Below, piece by piece: positions 8,764-17,462 of a stretch of DNA of 64,000 nt. Below the pieces are notes generated by a model. That model was not told the DNA's origin, ran no database searches, and was given only the letters and a program-made list of their open reading frames with translations. Position 1 is the stretch's first letter, and every line of letters starts with the position of its first letter. The DNA lies in assembly GCA_964414815.1 (NCBI GenBank), contig CAYPXY010000006.1:86316-150315 (forward strand). The letters run 5' to 3'. Made by a program: the position numbers and the translations under genes. The stretch comes from Mariniblastus sp964414815. Lineage in GTDB: Bacteria; Planctomycetota; Planctomycetia; Pirellulales; Pirellulaceae.

Positions 8764-10776
8764 TTACGGGCCTTTTTGTGGATTCTGCAGCCTCAATCTC
8801 AGCTCAAAAGTGGCTCCCGGATAGGCGTCGCAGTACGCCAGTCGCCCGCCCAGTTGTCGTGTGATCTGTCGGGCCAGTGATAACCCCAGCCCCACGCCCG
8901 CTGCCGTTCCCGCCGTCTCATCCGATGACCTCGAAAAAGGGCGATACAACTGCTTGATCATTTTTGAATCGATCCCGGGTCCAAAGTCACGTATGCCTAA
9001 CACCAGCCAACCGACTTCCCGCCGGGCATCGATTCGGACCAATGATTCGGTTCCGTTGGCCCCATACTTACAAGCGTTGTCAACCAGATTGAATACAATT
9101 TGCTCCACTGAGTCCGGCGACGTCGCAATCAAGCATTCCTTCAGCTCCTCATCCAGATTCCACTCCAGCTCCATTCCGGCGGCCTCGACTCTAGGCTGAC
9201 ATCGATCTGCAATTCGCTGCATCAGGTCGCGAATCGGCAGTGGCTCGGTTGGAATTGAATGGTCTCTCCTTTCAAGCCGAGAAAACTGCAGAACGTTCTC
9301 AACCAAACGGCATAGCCGATCCGATTCTCTGACCAGACCTTCCGTATACGTCTTGCGAGACTCCTCATCGGAAACCATCCCGGAATCCAGCATCTCGGAA
9401 TACAGGCGGAATGTGGTCAACGGCGTTCGAAGTTCATGGGTCACAGCCGATGCAAAACTCGCACGCCGCTCACTGAGGTTGATGATGCCGAAAATCAGCC
9501 AAGCGGTGGTCAACGCCGTCAACAAAAATCCGCCCCAGGCAATCCCCAGTGCGATGCAGGATGATCGGCTGGGTGTGGGTCCAACGATCTGAGGCACTAC
9601 ATGCTCATTCATCGAATCAGGGATCGCATCGTGAGCATTTGACCTACCGTAAGCTCGTATGGGATCGACAACCAGGTCGGCGGGCAGCGTTGCCAAAGCG
9701 CGGTGAAAATCGACTTCAACATCGGCCGGGCGAGGAATGAGATCGGCGGAGGGAAACGTCTCCTTGATTTCCCCTAGCAAAAGTTCCTTAATCGCGGCCC
9801 AGTCCAGCCAGCATCCCTGAATCAATGTCTGTGGCCCTTTCTCGACTCGCCGCGCAAGCACCAACTCATCGCCGAACCAGATGGCCCGCATCGCCCCTTC
9901 GACCACCGGCTTCTGCGGCTCAGGAGTCGGTGATCCCGCTTTTCCAGCTTCGTTCCAGACACGCTGACTCAATGCGATTTGATTGGCCTGAACCGCACGC
10001 GAATCAAAGTCCGCTTCGCCTTTGGACTTGGACTTCAGAGCTGAATTCACGGAATCCTGTAAGGAATATTGGCGATCTGGTTCGAGGCTGTCGGTCTGAA
10101 GGGGCACATAGGCTTGCTGTAGCGGTTGATCATCTTCGTTTGAAGACGGAGTCCAATCGAGTCTCAACTCGTGCAGATCGGGCAGATTCTGGATCGAACA
10201 GGCGTTCCGCATGGTTTCGAAGTCGCCGAGCGAAGCAATCTCGTCAAGTCGTTTCTGGTTGCCCGATACTTCACTCGCTGTCACCAAGCCCTGGCTGCAC
10301 ACCAGGGAAAATGTCTCGCCTTGCGGAACTTGCGGAGAAGTAAAGCGGTTGTTCTCGTCAATCTGAAAATGGAGCTTCACCAGCTCGGAAGGCCGATTCA
10401 GCAGCGGCGAAGGGACGGGAGAAGGCGATTGCGGTTGTCGCTGCAGGGTTGGGGCTTGTTCTACTTCAGCGGGCCACACCTCCGGCGCGGTATTTTCAGA
10501 AAACGGCAACACCGATTCGTACATCCAGTAATTGCGAGCGGCTTCCTGAGCAATAAACGGAGTCAGCAACCAGTCCATTCGCCAAAGTGCATAACCAATT
10601 TTTTCCTGTTCCAGAGCCTGCCGCTCGCTCCATTCGACCTGGCGTCGATTTTCTTCCACCTTCAAGTCCAGGGCAATCGTCGTCCAGGAAAACCAGCTGA
10701 GTGCGATCGCCAGCAGCAACAGGATCGCCGCATAGGCCGACCAGATTCTGCGTGCGTTGCTAAAGAAAGGCATCAT
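8764..10776 (-). CDS. Membrane sensor histidine kinase
   Basis: A 670-residue two-pass sensor kinase. TM1 is near residues 12-35 and TM2 near 407-432, leaving an unusually long (about 370 residue) periplasmic region with no family I recognise and a Pro/Ser/Gln-rich part. HisKA follows with VTHELRTPL (phospho-acceptor His447). The HATPase domain shows the N box (DNACKYG), G1 box (DFGPGID), and G2 box (VGLGLSLA). Its ATG overlaps the stop of the response regulator in an ATGA arrangement at 10773-10776, so the two are co-transcribed and translationally coupled. The next gene downstream is the YTV protein, 97 bases away on the same strand, which could make the wall gene part of the same transcript. 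The signal is unknown. Confidence 0.92.
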   Translation of the reverse strand: MMPFFSNARRIWSAYAAILLLLAIALSWFSWTTIALDLKVEENRRQVEWSERQALEQEKIGYALWRMDWLLTPFIAQEAARNYWMYESVLPFSENTAPEVWPAEVEQAPTLQRQPQSPSPVPSPLLNRPSELVKLHFQIDENNRFTSPQVPQGETFSLVCSQGLVTASEVSGNQKRLDEIASLGDFETMRNACSIQNLPDLHELRLDWTPSSNEDDQPLQQAYVPLQTDSLEPDRQYSLQDSVNSALKSKSKGEADFDSRAVQANQIALSQRVWNEAGKAGSPTPEPQKPVVEGAMRAIWFGDELVLARRVEKGPQTLIQGCWLDWAAIKELLLGEIKETFPSADLIPRPADVEVDFHRALATLPADLVVDPIRAYGRSNAHDAIPDSMNEHVVPQIVGPTPSRSSCIALGIAWGGFLLTALTTAWLIFGIINLSERRASFASAVTHELRTPLTTFRLYSEMLDSGMVSDEESRKTYTEGLVRESDRLCRLVENVLQFSRLERRDHSIPTEPLPIRDLMQRIADRCQPRVEAAGMELEWNLDEELKECLIATSPDSVEQIVFNLVDNACKYGANGTESLVRIDARREVGWLVLGIRDFGPGIDSKMIKQLYRPFSRSSDETAGTAAGVGLGLSLARQITRQLGGRLAYCDAYPGATFELRLRLQNPQKGP

Positions 10777-11477
10777 GATGGTTCCACCGCAAATGCGAAA
10801 ACGTAGCCAACCCCTCGAACGGTTTTGACGACTTTCGGTTCGGACGGATCATCGCGAAGTTTTTCTCGCAAACGGGCAACCTGCATATCGACCGTGCGTG
10901 TCGAAAGACCTTGCGGCGTCAATCGCCAGACATTGGACAGCAACTCATCACGCGAAATTGCACGGCCTGCGTTGACCGCCAGATAACGCAGCAGCGTCGC
11001 CTCCAGCTCCGACAACTCCGTGGACGTTCCATCGACAAACTGCAATTCTCGCCGGGCCAAATCTGCGCGTCCCTCCGGCCATACGATGGAATCGACATCG
11101 GAAGGTCGTGATGGCGATCGGCGAAGCACTGCGGCCACTCGAGCAAATAGCTCCTTGACGCTGAAGGGCTTGACCACATAGTCGTCAGCGCCTGCATTGA
11201 GTCCGGCAACTCGCTCGGCTTCGCCACCCTTGGCGGTCAGAATAATGATCGGCAACATCGGCTTGGCCTCACGCATTTTCTTAAGTACATCGAGCCCCTT
11301 CATCTGGGGCAAGGCCAGATCAAGTAACACCAAGTCAATTGCCAGTTCAACTGCCATTTGAGCACCGCTGGCTCCGTCGACCGCTTCGCGTACCCGATAG
11401 CCTGCAAACTTCAACGAATCCACAATCCCGCGCCGAATCGCGGGATCATCTTCAATGGTCAATATGGTTTGGGGCAT
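10773..11477 (-). CDS. OmpR/PhoB-family response regulator
   Basis: The 234-residue protein has a receiver domain with acidic pocket ED-D at residues 9-11, phospho-acceptor Asp53 (LLDLALPQ), and the conserved Lys in ILTAKGG. A winged-helix output domain follows (LSELEATLLRYLAVNAGR, then STRTVDMQVARLREKL and RTVRGVGYVF), which is the OmpR/PhoB DNA-recognition module. It is the first gene of the two-component pair with the kinase next to it. The ATG at 11477 is about 120 bases from the convergent-side gap. It should act as a transcription activator or repressor for envelope-related targets; the adjacent YTV gene is a natural candidate, but this is inference. Confidence 0.93.
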   Translation of the reverse strand: MPQTILTIEDDPAIRRGIVDSLKFAGYRVREAVDGASGAQMAVELAIDLVLLDLALPQMKGLDVLKKMREAKPMLPIIILTAKGGEAERVAGLNAGADDYVVKPFSVKELFARVAAVLRRSPSRPSDVDSIVWPEGRADLARRELQFVDGTSTELSELEATLLRYLAVNAGRAISRDELLSNVWRLTPQGLSTRTVDMQVARLREKLRDDPSEPKVVKTVRGVGYVFAFAVEPS

Positions 11478-11598
11478 TGATCGTTATCTACGTTACGGTT
11501 CAAGGTAGCCGAGCAAGAAGGCTCAGCTTGCCAGCATTCATTATATGCGGCACGTGGTGTTGGTCGGTAACTCGTTTGTAACGGATTGCGGCAAGCCA

Positions 11599-12726
11599 CT
11601 ACGTTTTATCTTCGGAATCTGGCCTTGATTCGGTTTGCGATGACTCCTCAGGTTCAGCAGACTGGATTTCCGGTTCGCGGGTCATCCCTTTCCTGCGTTT
11701 CATTCTATTTCGTTCCTTTTTTCGCTCCTGACGAAGGCTCTTTTTCAATTCGAACCGAGTTTTGGCTTCGTTGGCCCGCTCGAGATCCCATTTCAGAATC
11801 TCCAGTTCTTCCTCCTTGTCCTCGATCAACTTGTGAATTTTCCTGATTCGATGGTCGGGGGTTTTTCGAAGTGCTTTGTCGAGAATGCCCAGCGAGATCA
11901 CCGCCCGCCACAGCCGAATTGCCAGTCCTCGCAATCGCAATACACTGACCGTTTTGGCAAGCTGCTTGACCTTCAACATGCTGCCAAGTGCTGCGATCCG
12001 CAGAAAACCGAACATTGGCAGCACCACGATCAGCAAGTTGATCCAGTGTTCCTTGAGATACTTCATCTTCCGTTTTGCAACGGTGAACATGATCGCGAAC
12101 TCGAATACAAACGCGACCCAGATAATGGCCGTCGCCGTCGCCATCACGAACTTCAAATCGGGATTGGAATTGACCATCGATGGACGGAGAAACTGAATCA
12201 GGATCAACGGCAGCACCGGCAAGGCAATGACCATCATCGGGATCCCGAACATGTCCGTCAGACGCCGCTCAAACAAGCGAGTCGACTTGACCCAGCCCTG
12301 ACCTATAATCCAGACGCTCGATCCATCCGCGTGGTCGCGGCAACTCAGACGCATGAATGGAACCAGCAGAAACAGCCAGTGCTGCCGCAAGTTTTTACCT
12401 CCTGTGACCCAGTGGGCAATCACTTCGGCAACGATGGCTAGATAGAGTACCAACAATCCATACTTGAACCACCATCGTACTTCCGATTTGAAATAGATGA
12501 TTTCTTCGTCATGTTCACCGGAGGAATCGATCTCGATGTAGTCGCTTGACAACGCCTCAGCGATCTCTGAATTTGCAGCCGGTTCGACATGCGGGTCGCG
12601 ATAGAGCAGCGTCGGCAACAGAAAACCGGCAACCAGCAGAAACAGCAGCGCAACCACGAACATCGGCACCGCCAAGGTCCGGTCGAGGGCGGTCACAGCG
12701 GTCGTAGGTTGCGTTCGATTTGGCAT
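11599..12726 (-). CDS. Multi-pass membrane protein with S4-like basic helices, function unknown
   Basis: The 375-residue protein has about six hydrophobic segments, for example VPMFVVALLFLLVAGFLLP, LLVLYLAIVAEVIAHWV, FGIPMMVIALPVLPLILIQ, FVMATATAIIWVAFVFEF and INLLIVVLPMFGFLRIA. The last is followed by regularly spaced basic residues (KVKQLAK, LRLRGLAIRLWR) that recall a voltage-sensor S4/S4-S5 linker. I see no K+ selectivity filter (TVGYG). The C-terminal 90 residues are strongly charged, first coiled-coil-like, then Lys/Arg-rich and finally acidic. It could be an ion-transport-superfamily voltage-sensor-only protein or an unrelated permease. It is 120 bases upstream of the regulator/kinase pair on the same strand. 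Confidence 0.6.
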   Translation of the reverse strand: MPNRTQPTTAVTALDRTLAVPMFVVALLFLLVAGFLLPTLLYRDPHVEPAANSEIAEALSSDYIEIDSSGEHDEEIIYFKSEVRWWFKYGLLVLYLAIVAEVIAHWVTGGKNLRQHWLFLLVPFMRLSCRDHADGSSVWIIGQGWVKSTRLFERRLTDMFGIPMMVIALPVLPLILIQFLRPSMVNSNPDLKFVMATATAIIWVAFVFEFAIMFTVAKRKMKYLKEHWINLLIVVLPMFGFLRIAALGSMLKVKQLAKTVSVLRLRGLAIRLWRAVISLGILDKALRKTPDHRIRKIHKLIEDKEEELEILKWDLERANEAKTRFELKKSLRQERKKERNRMKRRKGMTREPEIQSAEPEESSQTESRPDSEDKT

Positions 12727-12878
12727 TTACAATAGAGTTCGTTTTCGGGATGGGAATCTTATCTGTTTTTCTCGCGCATCGCCCTTAAATTGTTAATAAT
12801 TTAACATAAAAGACACGAGGTCTCTCTTGACCCTGAGGGGGTTAGTTCCTAATCTTCCGCTTGCCTGTCACCATTGAC

Positions 12879-13787
12879 ATGGACAGGAACTGGTCTGGCT
12901 GCAATCAGGATGATGAAAAAACCGTGAAACAACCATTAACCGCCATCGTACCCTGCAAGAATGAACAGCGGAATATCCGTGCCTGCATTGAGACGTTTTA
13001 CTCGCTGGCCGACGAGATTCTGATTGCCGATTCCGGATCGACCGATGATACGCTGGAAATTGTTAGCGAATACGACAAAGTTCGTATCATTAATCGTGAT
13101 TACGTGACGTCCGGTGATTTCAAAAACTGGGCCATTCCACAGGCAACCCATGAATGGGTGCTGATTGTCGATGCCGATGAGCGGATGACGCCAGAATTGC
13201 GATCTGAAATCGAATTGGAACTGCAGCGTGGTCCGAGTGCAGACGGATTCTGGATTGGCCGCAACAACCACTTCATGGGACATCGCCTGCGGTTTGGCGA
13301 CGCTCGGACGGATCGCGTGCTGAGGTTGTTCCATCGGGACCGCGGACGATATTCCGGACCAAGCGATCACGGGGAAATCAAAATATTCACCAAGCGAGTG
13401 GGAAAGCTGAGTGGCAAGCTGGATCACTTTTCGATGTGGAACTACGATCAGACCTACGAGAAGATCCGGCGATACACCACGCTCCAGGCGGAACAGTGGC
13501 GTGAGCAGGGCAAGGACACTTCGACATTCAAACTGCTGATTCGCCCGATGTGGCGATTTTTTCGAGAGTACATTCTCCAAGGCTCCATCCTGGACGGAAA
13601 AGCTGGAATTCAAACGGCCTGGATTGCCGCGTTTTATTCGTTCCACAAACAAGCCAGATTGTGGGCACTCAATCATGGCCTGGAACAACAGGACAAAGAT
13701 GCGGCGCGGTATCGCGAACGTGAGGTACTCGAGTATCAGGCGTCACAGCAAGACGAACACTACAGTTCCGAACGCCGGGCGGCCTAG
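12879..13787 (+). CDS. Family 2 glycosyltransferase, WaaE/KdtX-like
   Basis: The N-terminal GT-A domain carries AIVPCKNEQRNI, the nucleotide-binding IADSGSTDDT segment and the metal-binding DAD in LIVDADERMTPEL. The C-terminal part (YTTLQAEQWREQGK, RPMWRFFREYILQGSILDG) is the arrangement seen in WaaE/KdtX-like LPS-core glucosyltransferases. The enzyme would transfer a sugar from a nucleotide-sugar to an envelope glycan at the cytoplasmic face. The start is uncertain: ATG 12879 is used, a TTG lies at 12861, and a GTG at 12924 begins right at the domain (VKQPLTAIVPC) and may be the real start. It converges with mtdB, leaving only 10 bases between the stops. Confidence 0.85.
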   Translation: MDRNWSGCNQDDEKTVKQPLTAIVPCKNEQRNIRACIETFYSLADEILIADSGSTDDTLEIVSEYDKVRIINRDYVTSGDFKNWAIPQATHEWVLIVDADERMTPELRSEIELELQRGPSADGFWIGRNNHFMGHRLRFGDARTDRVLRLFHRDRGRYSGPSDHGEIKIFTKRVGKLSGKLDHFSMWNYDQTYEKIRRYTTLQAEQWREQGKDTSTFKLLIRPMWRFFREYILQGSILDGKAGIQTAWIAAFYSFHKQARLWALNHGLEQQDKDAARYREREVLEYQASQQDEHYSSERRAA

Positions 13788-13797
13788 GGCACCACGG

Positions 13798-14688
13798 CTA
13801 CGAACCTTCAGCGCAGCCTTTGCCGATTGCGTAAATCTCATTGACAAAAAGTGTCTGCTTGGAAGATTCGAACAGCGATTGAAGACATCGCTTGTGAATT
13901 TTCATCTTCAGACCGCCAACACCGATCGCACCATAGAACACCGCAGAACCACGCTTCGCCCCCCGATCTGAAACCGCAATTCCTTCGATCCCGGCAGGGG
14001 GAACGGCATTGAGGTCAATTGCTACCTTGACGGACTTTGCTTCTGCCCACCAATTGCCAACAAGCAGGGGCACGCCCGCCGCGCCCGCAGCAAAGACGAC
14101 CTCTGCATCGGCCACCGCATTCAGGTTCTCGTTGGCATTGCTTCCGCCGACAGCTTCAAAAAATGATTTTCCCGTCTCGCGGGAAAGCTTGTCGCAAATG
14201 GTCGCAGCTTTGTCTAACGAACGAGAAACGATTCGAATCCTGGTTTCCGGATGGGGATCCGTGTGGTTTGCCAGAATCTGCGCGATTCGCTGTCCCACCG
14301 GTCCCGTCCCCCCCAGGATCGCCACTTTCTTTCCGCCACAATCAACATGCCGCTCGGCGCACAGTACAGCGGCAGCAGCCGTTGTATTCGCGCCGTTTGG
14401 ATCGACGATCAACGAAACTCGCAGGGGGCCAAAAAAACACTCCGTCACACGAGTCGCAATAAGATCGACAGCATCGACATCGCTTCCGCCGACAAAAATC
14501 GCGGTGTTCTTGAGATCATCCACACCGCGTGTGAACATGGCTCCATGAACCAGCCCCTCGACTCGATCGGCGGTCATCCTGGAATATTGCAGCAAGTGCT
14601 CCACTCCCGAATCAATCGCAACGATCGAGTCAAACGAACTCGCTTGAGAATCTGTGTCGAGCTGAATCAGTACGCGAGGGTGGCTCAT
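13798..14688 (-). CDS. mtdB: NAD(P)-dependent methylene-tetrahydromethanopterin dehydrogenase
   Basis: The 296-residue protein matches MtdB of methylotrophs and planctomycetes. An N-terminal domain (VLIQLDTDSQASSFDS, AIDSGVEHLLQY, FVGGSDVDAVD) is followed by a Rossmann domain with the dinucleotide loop AILGGTGPVGQRIA and IVSRSLDKA. It oxidises methylene-H4MPT to methenyl-H4MPT in cytoplasmic formaldehyde oxidation. It lies 8 bases after fae in the same orientation, so fae and mtdB form an operon that makes and then consumes methylene-H4MPT. Other pathway genes (mch, fhc/ftr) are not in the window. Length is as usual for the family. Confidence 0.93.
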   Translation of the reverse strand: MSHPRVLIQLDTDSQASSFDSIVAIDSGVEHLLQYSRMTADRVEGLVHGAMFTRGVDDLKNTAIFVGGSDVDAVDLIATRVTECFFGPLRVSLIVDPNGANTTAAAAVLCAERHVDCGGKKVAILGGTGPVGQRIAQILANHTDPHPETRIRIVSRSLDKAATICDKLSRETGKSFFEAVGGSNANENLNAVADAEVVFAAGAAGVPLLVGNWWAEAKSVKVAIDLNAVPPAGIEGIAVSDRGAKRGSAVFYGAIGVGGLKMKIHKRCLQSLFESSKQTLFVNEIYAIGKGCAEGS

Positions 14689-14696
14689 GTTCCAAA

Positions 14697-15194
14697 CTAG
14701 AATCCGCGGAATGGATGGGCGGCGGAATCTTTGCCAGCCACCATTTCGTCTGCCGTCGGAGTCCCTTTAAGGGCATTGGCGATCGACATCTTGGTGGCTT
14801 CGTAGTTGTAATCGTAAATCTTGCGATCATCTTCGGCTTGCGGATGGATGAAAACACCGCAAACGATGACCCAGTTTTCAGCTTGATCCTTCGGAATCAC
14901 ACCCTCGGCCACGCTATCGGCAACGGCCTTTGCGACGGCGGCCTGGGCCGGACCGAACATTTGAACAGCCTGCTTCATGCCCTTGATGGTAACTTTCGTA
15001 ATCATCACGGTCGAAGGCTTCACGGCCAGATTCGGTGTCAGCACCGCCAGCAGGTTCGTGTGTCCCTCGCTTTGGGTTGCTAAGGCATTGGCAAACGCGG
15101 TGCCGACGGGGCCATCCTTGCTGCCAATCAAAAGGTCAATATGAGCGATTTCGTTTCCATCGCCCGCCAATGCTTCCCCTACATACAACGACAT
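14697..15194 (-). CDS. fae: Formaldehyde-activating enzyme
   Basis: The 165-residue sequence is typical Fae: an N-terminal GEALAGDGNEIAHIDLLIG containing the conserved catalytic His, then GPVGTAFANALA, TPNLAVKPSTVM and FGPAQAAVAKAVADSV. The enzyme condenses formaldehyde with tetrahydromethanopterin to give methylene-H4MPT in the cytoplasm. The ATG at 15194 is supported by AGGGAGAA upstream on the minus strand. It is the first gene of the fae-mtdB operon and is divergent from an ATP-grasp gene with a 169-base shared promoter region. Confidence 0.96.
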   Translation of the reverse strand: MSLYVGEALAGDGNEIAHIDLLIGSKDGPVGTAFANALATQSEGHTNLLAVLTPNLAVKPSTVMITKVTIKGMKQAVQMFGPAQAAVAKAVADSVAEGVIPKDQAENWVIVCGVFIHPQAEDDRKIYDYNYEATKMSIANALKGTPTADEMVAGKDSAAHPFRGF

Positions 15195-15363
15195 CGGGTT
15201 CTCCCTATAATCAATTTCTAATGGTTAAATTCAATCGAACAAACGGTCACGGCAAGGTCGCGCTCGGTGAGCGCCAAACGATCACTTGTCTGCGTACTGC
15301 CTAATAAGTTATCAAAGCCTCCGCACGCTGCCAACCAGCCACCCCTATTTGGATTGAACTGCC

Positions 15364-16638
15364 GTGAAACGCCTGATGTTAATTTCCGCCAGCGGACGTG
15401 CGTTGGCCGCCAGTGCGGAAAAAGCGGGGTATGCCTTCGATGTGTTTGACTATTTTGCCGATGCAGACTTGCTGCAAATTTGCCGCCTAAGCCCCGAATA
15501 CCAAAATCGGGCATTCCGCATCTCAGCTCCCGATGAATTGCTGGCGATCACGGATTTCAGCCGCTACGAAGGCGCCATTATCGGCGGCGGTTTCGAGAAT
15601 CAAATTCACCTCGTCAGATACCTGGAATCCAAGCTGAAACTTTTTGGTACGCCTGCCGCAGAACTCGAACGTTTGAATTCCGTTTCATCGCTGAGCGATA
15701 TTTCCGATTGCTGTGACGAAGCCAATGCCCGGTTCCCCATCACCGTTCTTGCTCCGCCGCCTGCCGATACCGGAAAGATTTGGCTCAGGAAAGACATGAG
15801 CGGATCGGGAGGTCGTCATGTTCGTGTTTTGGATTCTCATCGTGACCTTGATTCAAATTCTGTCCGATTCAAGCCATCGACCATCTTTCAGGAAAAAGTA
15901 TCGGGCGACTCGGTTTCGGCTTTGTTCGTAGGTCGCCCATCCGAATCCGACACACCGCTCACCCGAGGGCCGACAGGTTCCGCCAGACCGGTTTGCCAAT
16001 TCATCGGTTGCACTGAGCAACTGGTAGGCGATCCACGGCTAGGCGCCGCGCCGTTTTCGTACTGCGGTTCAGTAGGCCCGATCGAGTTACCCTTGGCACA
16101 AAAGAGAATCATTGAACGACTGGGCAACCGCTTGACCGAGAAGTTTGGTTTGCGTGGATTTTTCGGTATCGATCTGATCATCAGTCCGGAGTCGGTCTGG
16201 CTGGTAGATATCAATCCTCGAATCACCGCTTCTGCCGAACTGTTTGAAGGCGGCTTGGATTGGGGAAACACCGAGCATCCTTCGATCGTCAGTATCCAGG
16301 TTGCAAGTTGCCTGGGGCAATCCGTTCCGGCCACTCCAAACGATGGCAAGTATCGTGCGAAAGGGATTCTATTTTGCAAATCGGCGGACGGAATCACTAT
16401 TGATCAAGGTGTGTTCAATCCGTTGATGGAGCAGTATGCCTCATCCAGCGAGCGGGCTCAATGCTCCATCGCTGACATTCCCAATCTGAATACCCATATC
16501 GCGTTTGGTGAGCCCGTTTTGACGGTTTTTTCACAGGCCAACTCACCTGCCAAAGCAAAGCTCAGGATGTTGGATTTGGCGAACGAGGTATTGCAGAACT
16601 CTCAGCGAGCTACCCCGCGAGGCGAGCAATTCGATTGA
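15364..16638 (+). CDS. ATP-grasp domain protein, C1-pathway associated
   Basis: The 424-residue product starts at GTG 15364. The N-terminal pre-ATP-grasp region (LMLISASGRALAASAEKAG, then IIGGGFEN) precedes an ATP-grasp core: WLRKDMSGSGGRHVRVLDS is the phosphate-binding loop region, IFQEKVSGDSVSALFVG the central strand, and LVDINPRITASAELFEGG the Mg/ATP-binding D-x-N-P-R motif. Such enzymes form amide bonds through acyl-phosphates. Uncharacterised ATP-grasp proteins co-occur with H4MPT genes in Methylobacterium and planctomycetes, so a role in cofactor synthesis is plausible because it shares a promoter region with fae. The last 29 bases overlap the 3' end of rimI on the other strand. Confidence 0.8.
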   Translation: MKRLMLISASGRALAASAEKAGYAFDVFDYFADADLLQICRLSPEYQNRAFRISAPDELLAITDFSRYEGAIIGGGFENQIHLVRYLESKLKLFGTPAAELERLNSVSSLSDISDCCDEANARFPITVLAPPPADTGKIWLRKDMSGSGGRHVRVLDSHRDLDSNSVRFKPSTIFQEKVSGDSVSALFVGRPSESDTPLTRGPTGSARPVCQFIGCTEQLVGDPRLGAAPFSYCGSVGPIELPLAQKRIIERLGNRLTEKFGLRGFFGIDLIISPESVWLVDINPRITASAELFEGGLDWGNTEHPSIVSIQVASCLGQSVPATPNDGKYRAKGILFCKSADGITIDQGVFNPLMEQYASSSERAQCSIADIPNLNTHIAFGEPVLTVFSQANSPAKAKLRMLDLANEVLQNSQRATPRGEQFD

Positions 16639-17191
16639 CGGGTTCGGCTTCGGCTTCTTCCACTGACCGGATTCGATACTGCATGACATAGGCATCTTCG
16701 ACCGTGTCGTCGTAGTAATCGCGAAGCACCGAAACGGCTCTGAAACTTAGATTCTTGAAGAACATCTGAGCGGCCAGATTGGTTTCACGAATTTCCAGAA
16801 CGATCCGGTTGCGGCGTTGTTGCGAAAGCTTGCCAATCAATTTCTGGACCATCTGCTCTCCAATCCCTCGCCGCCGAACGTCCGGGCGGACGGAAAAGTT
16901 CAGCACATGCAACTGATCTTTATGGAGTTCGTAGATCATGAAGCCGACGACTTTTTCGTCGTACTCGGCCACCATACCGATGCAATTTCTCTGGCGGAGG
17001 CAGCGAATAAAATCCTCTTCCGACCATGGAAACTCAAAACTGGATTGCTCAATACTGAGTACTTCAGGCATGTCGCGTCGAATCATCCACCGGATATGCA
17101 CGTTGATCTCAAAGTCCTTTTTCAGTTCCATAAAGACATCCTTGTCGACAGCTCGCCCCGTTCGTTTATTCAAGCGATCTGAGGCTTCCAT
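16610..17191 (-). CDS. rimI: Ribosomal-protein-alanine N-acetyltransferase RimI
   Basis: A GNAT protein of 193 residues. IEQSSFEFPWSEEDF is the RimI-type N-terminal signature, RRRGIG in VRPDVRRRGIGEQMV is the acetyl-CoA loop, and LEIRETNLAAQMFFKNLSF is the C-terminal conserved segment of the RimI family. It would acetylate the N-terminal Ala of ribosomal protein S18 or related substrates in the cytoplasm. Starts at 17191 (used) or at the in-frame ATG at 17131 are both possible; RimI proteins are usually near 150-170 residues, which favours the shorter form. The gene is tail-to-tail with the ATP-grasp gene and overlaps it by 29 bases. Confidence 0.87.
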   Translation of the reverse strand: MEASDRLNKRTGRAVDKDVFMELKKDFEINVHIRWMIRRDMPEVLSIEQSSFEFPWSEEDFIRCLRQRNCIGMVAEYDEKVVGFMIYELHKDQLHVLNFSVRPDVRRRGIGEQMVQKLIGKLSQQRRNRIVLEIRETNLAAQMFFKNLSFRAVSVLRDYYDDTVEDAYVMQYRIRSVEEAEAEPVNRIARLAG

Positions 17192-17462
17192 ACCGTAATA
17201 TCAATCTTCCAGTTTATGTTATTTTATCGGCCCGCATTGCACGTTGGCTGAAGCTTCCTGCTCGCTGCAAGCATCTTGTGCAGCGGGTGAAACCTGACCC
17301 ATGCTTCGTTGCCAGAGATGCGTAGGTTAGCAAATCATTTTGAATCTTCCAATACGGAACGGAGAGCAATTTGCAGGCGTCGATGAAGTCAAAATTTGGC
17401 CTATTTTGGCCTTGCAAAAGTTTCCAAATCCGGCTCAATCCACGAATCTTTTCAGGCACTTG

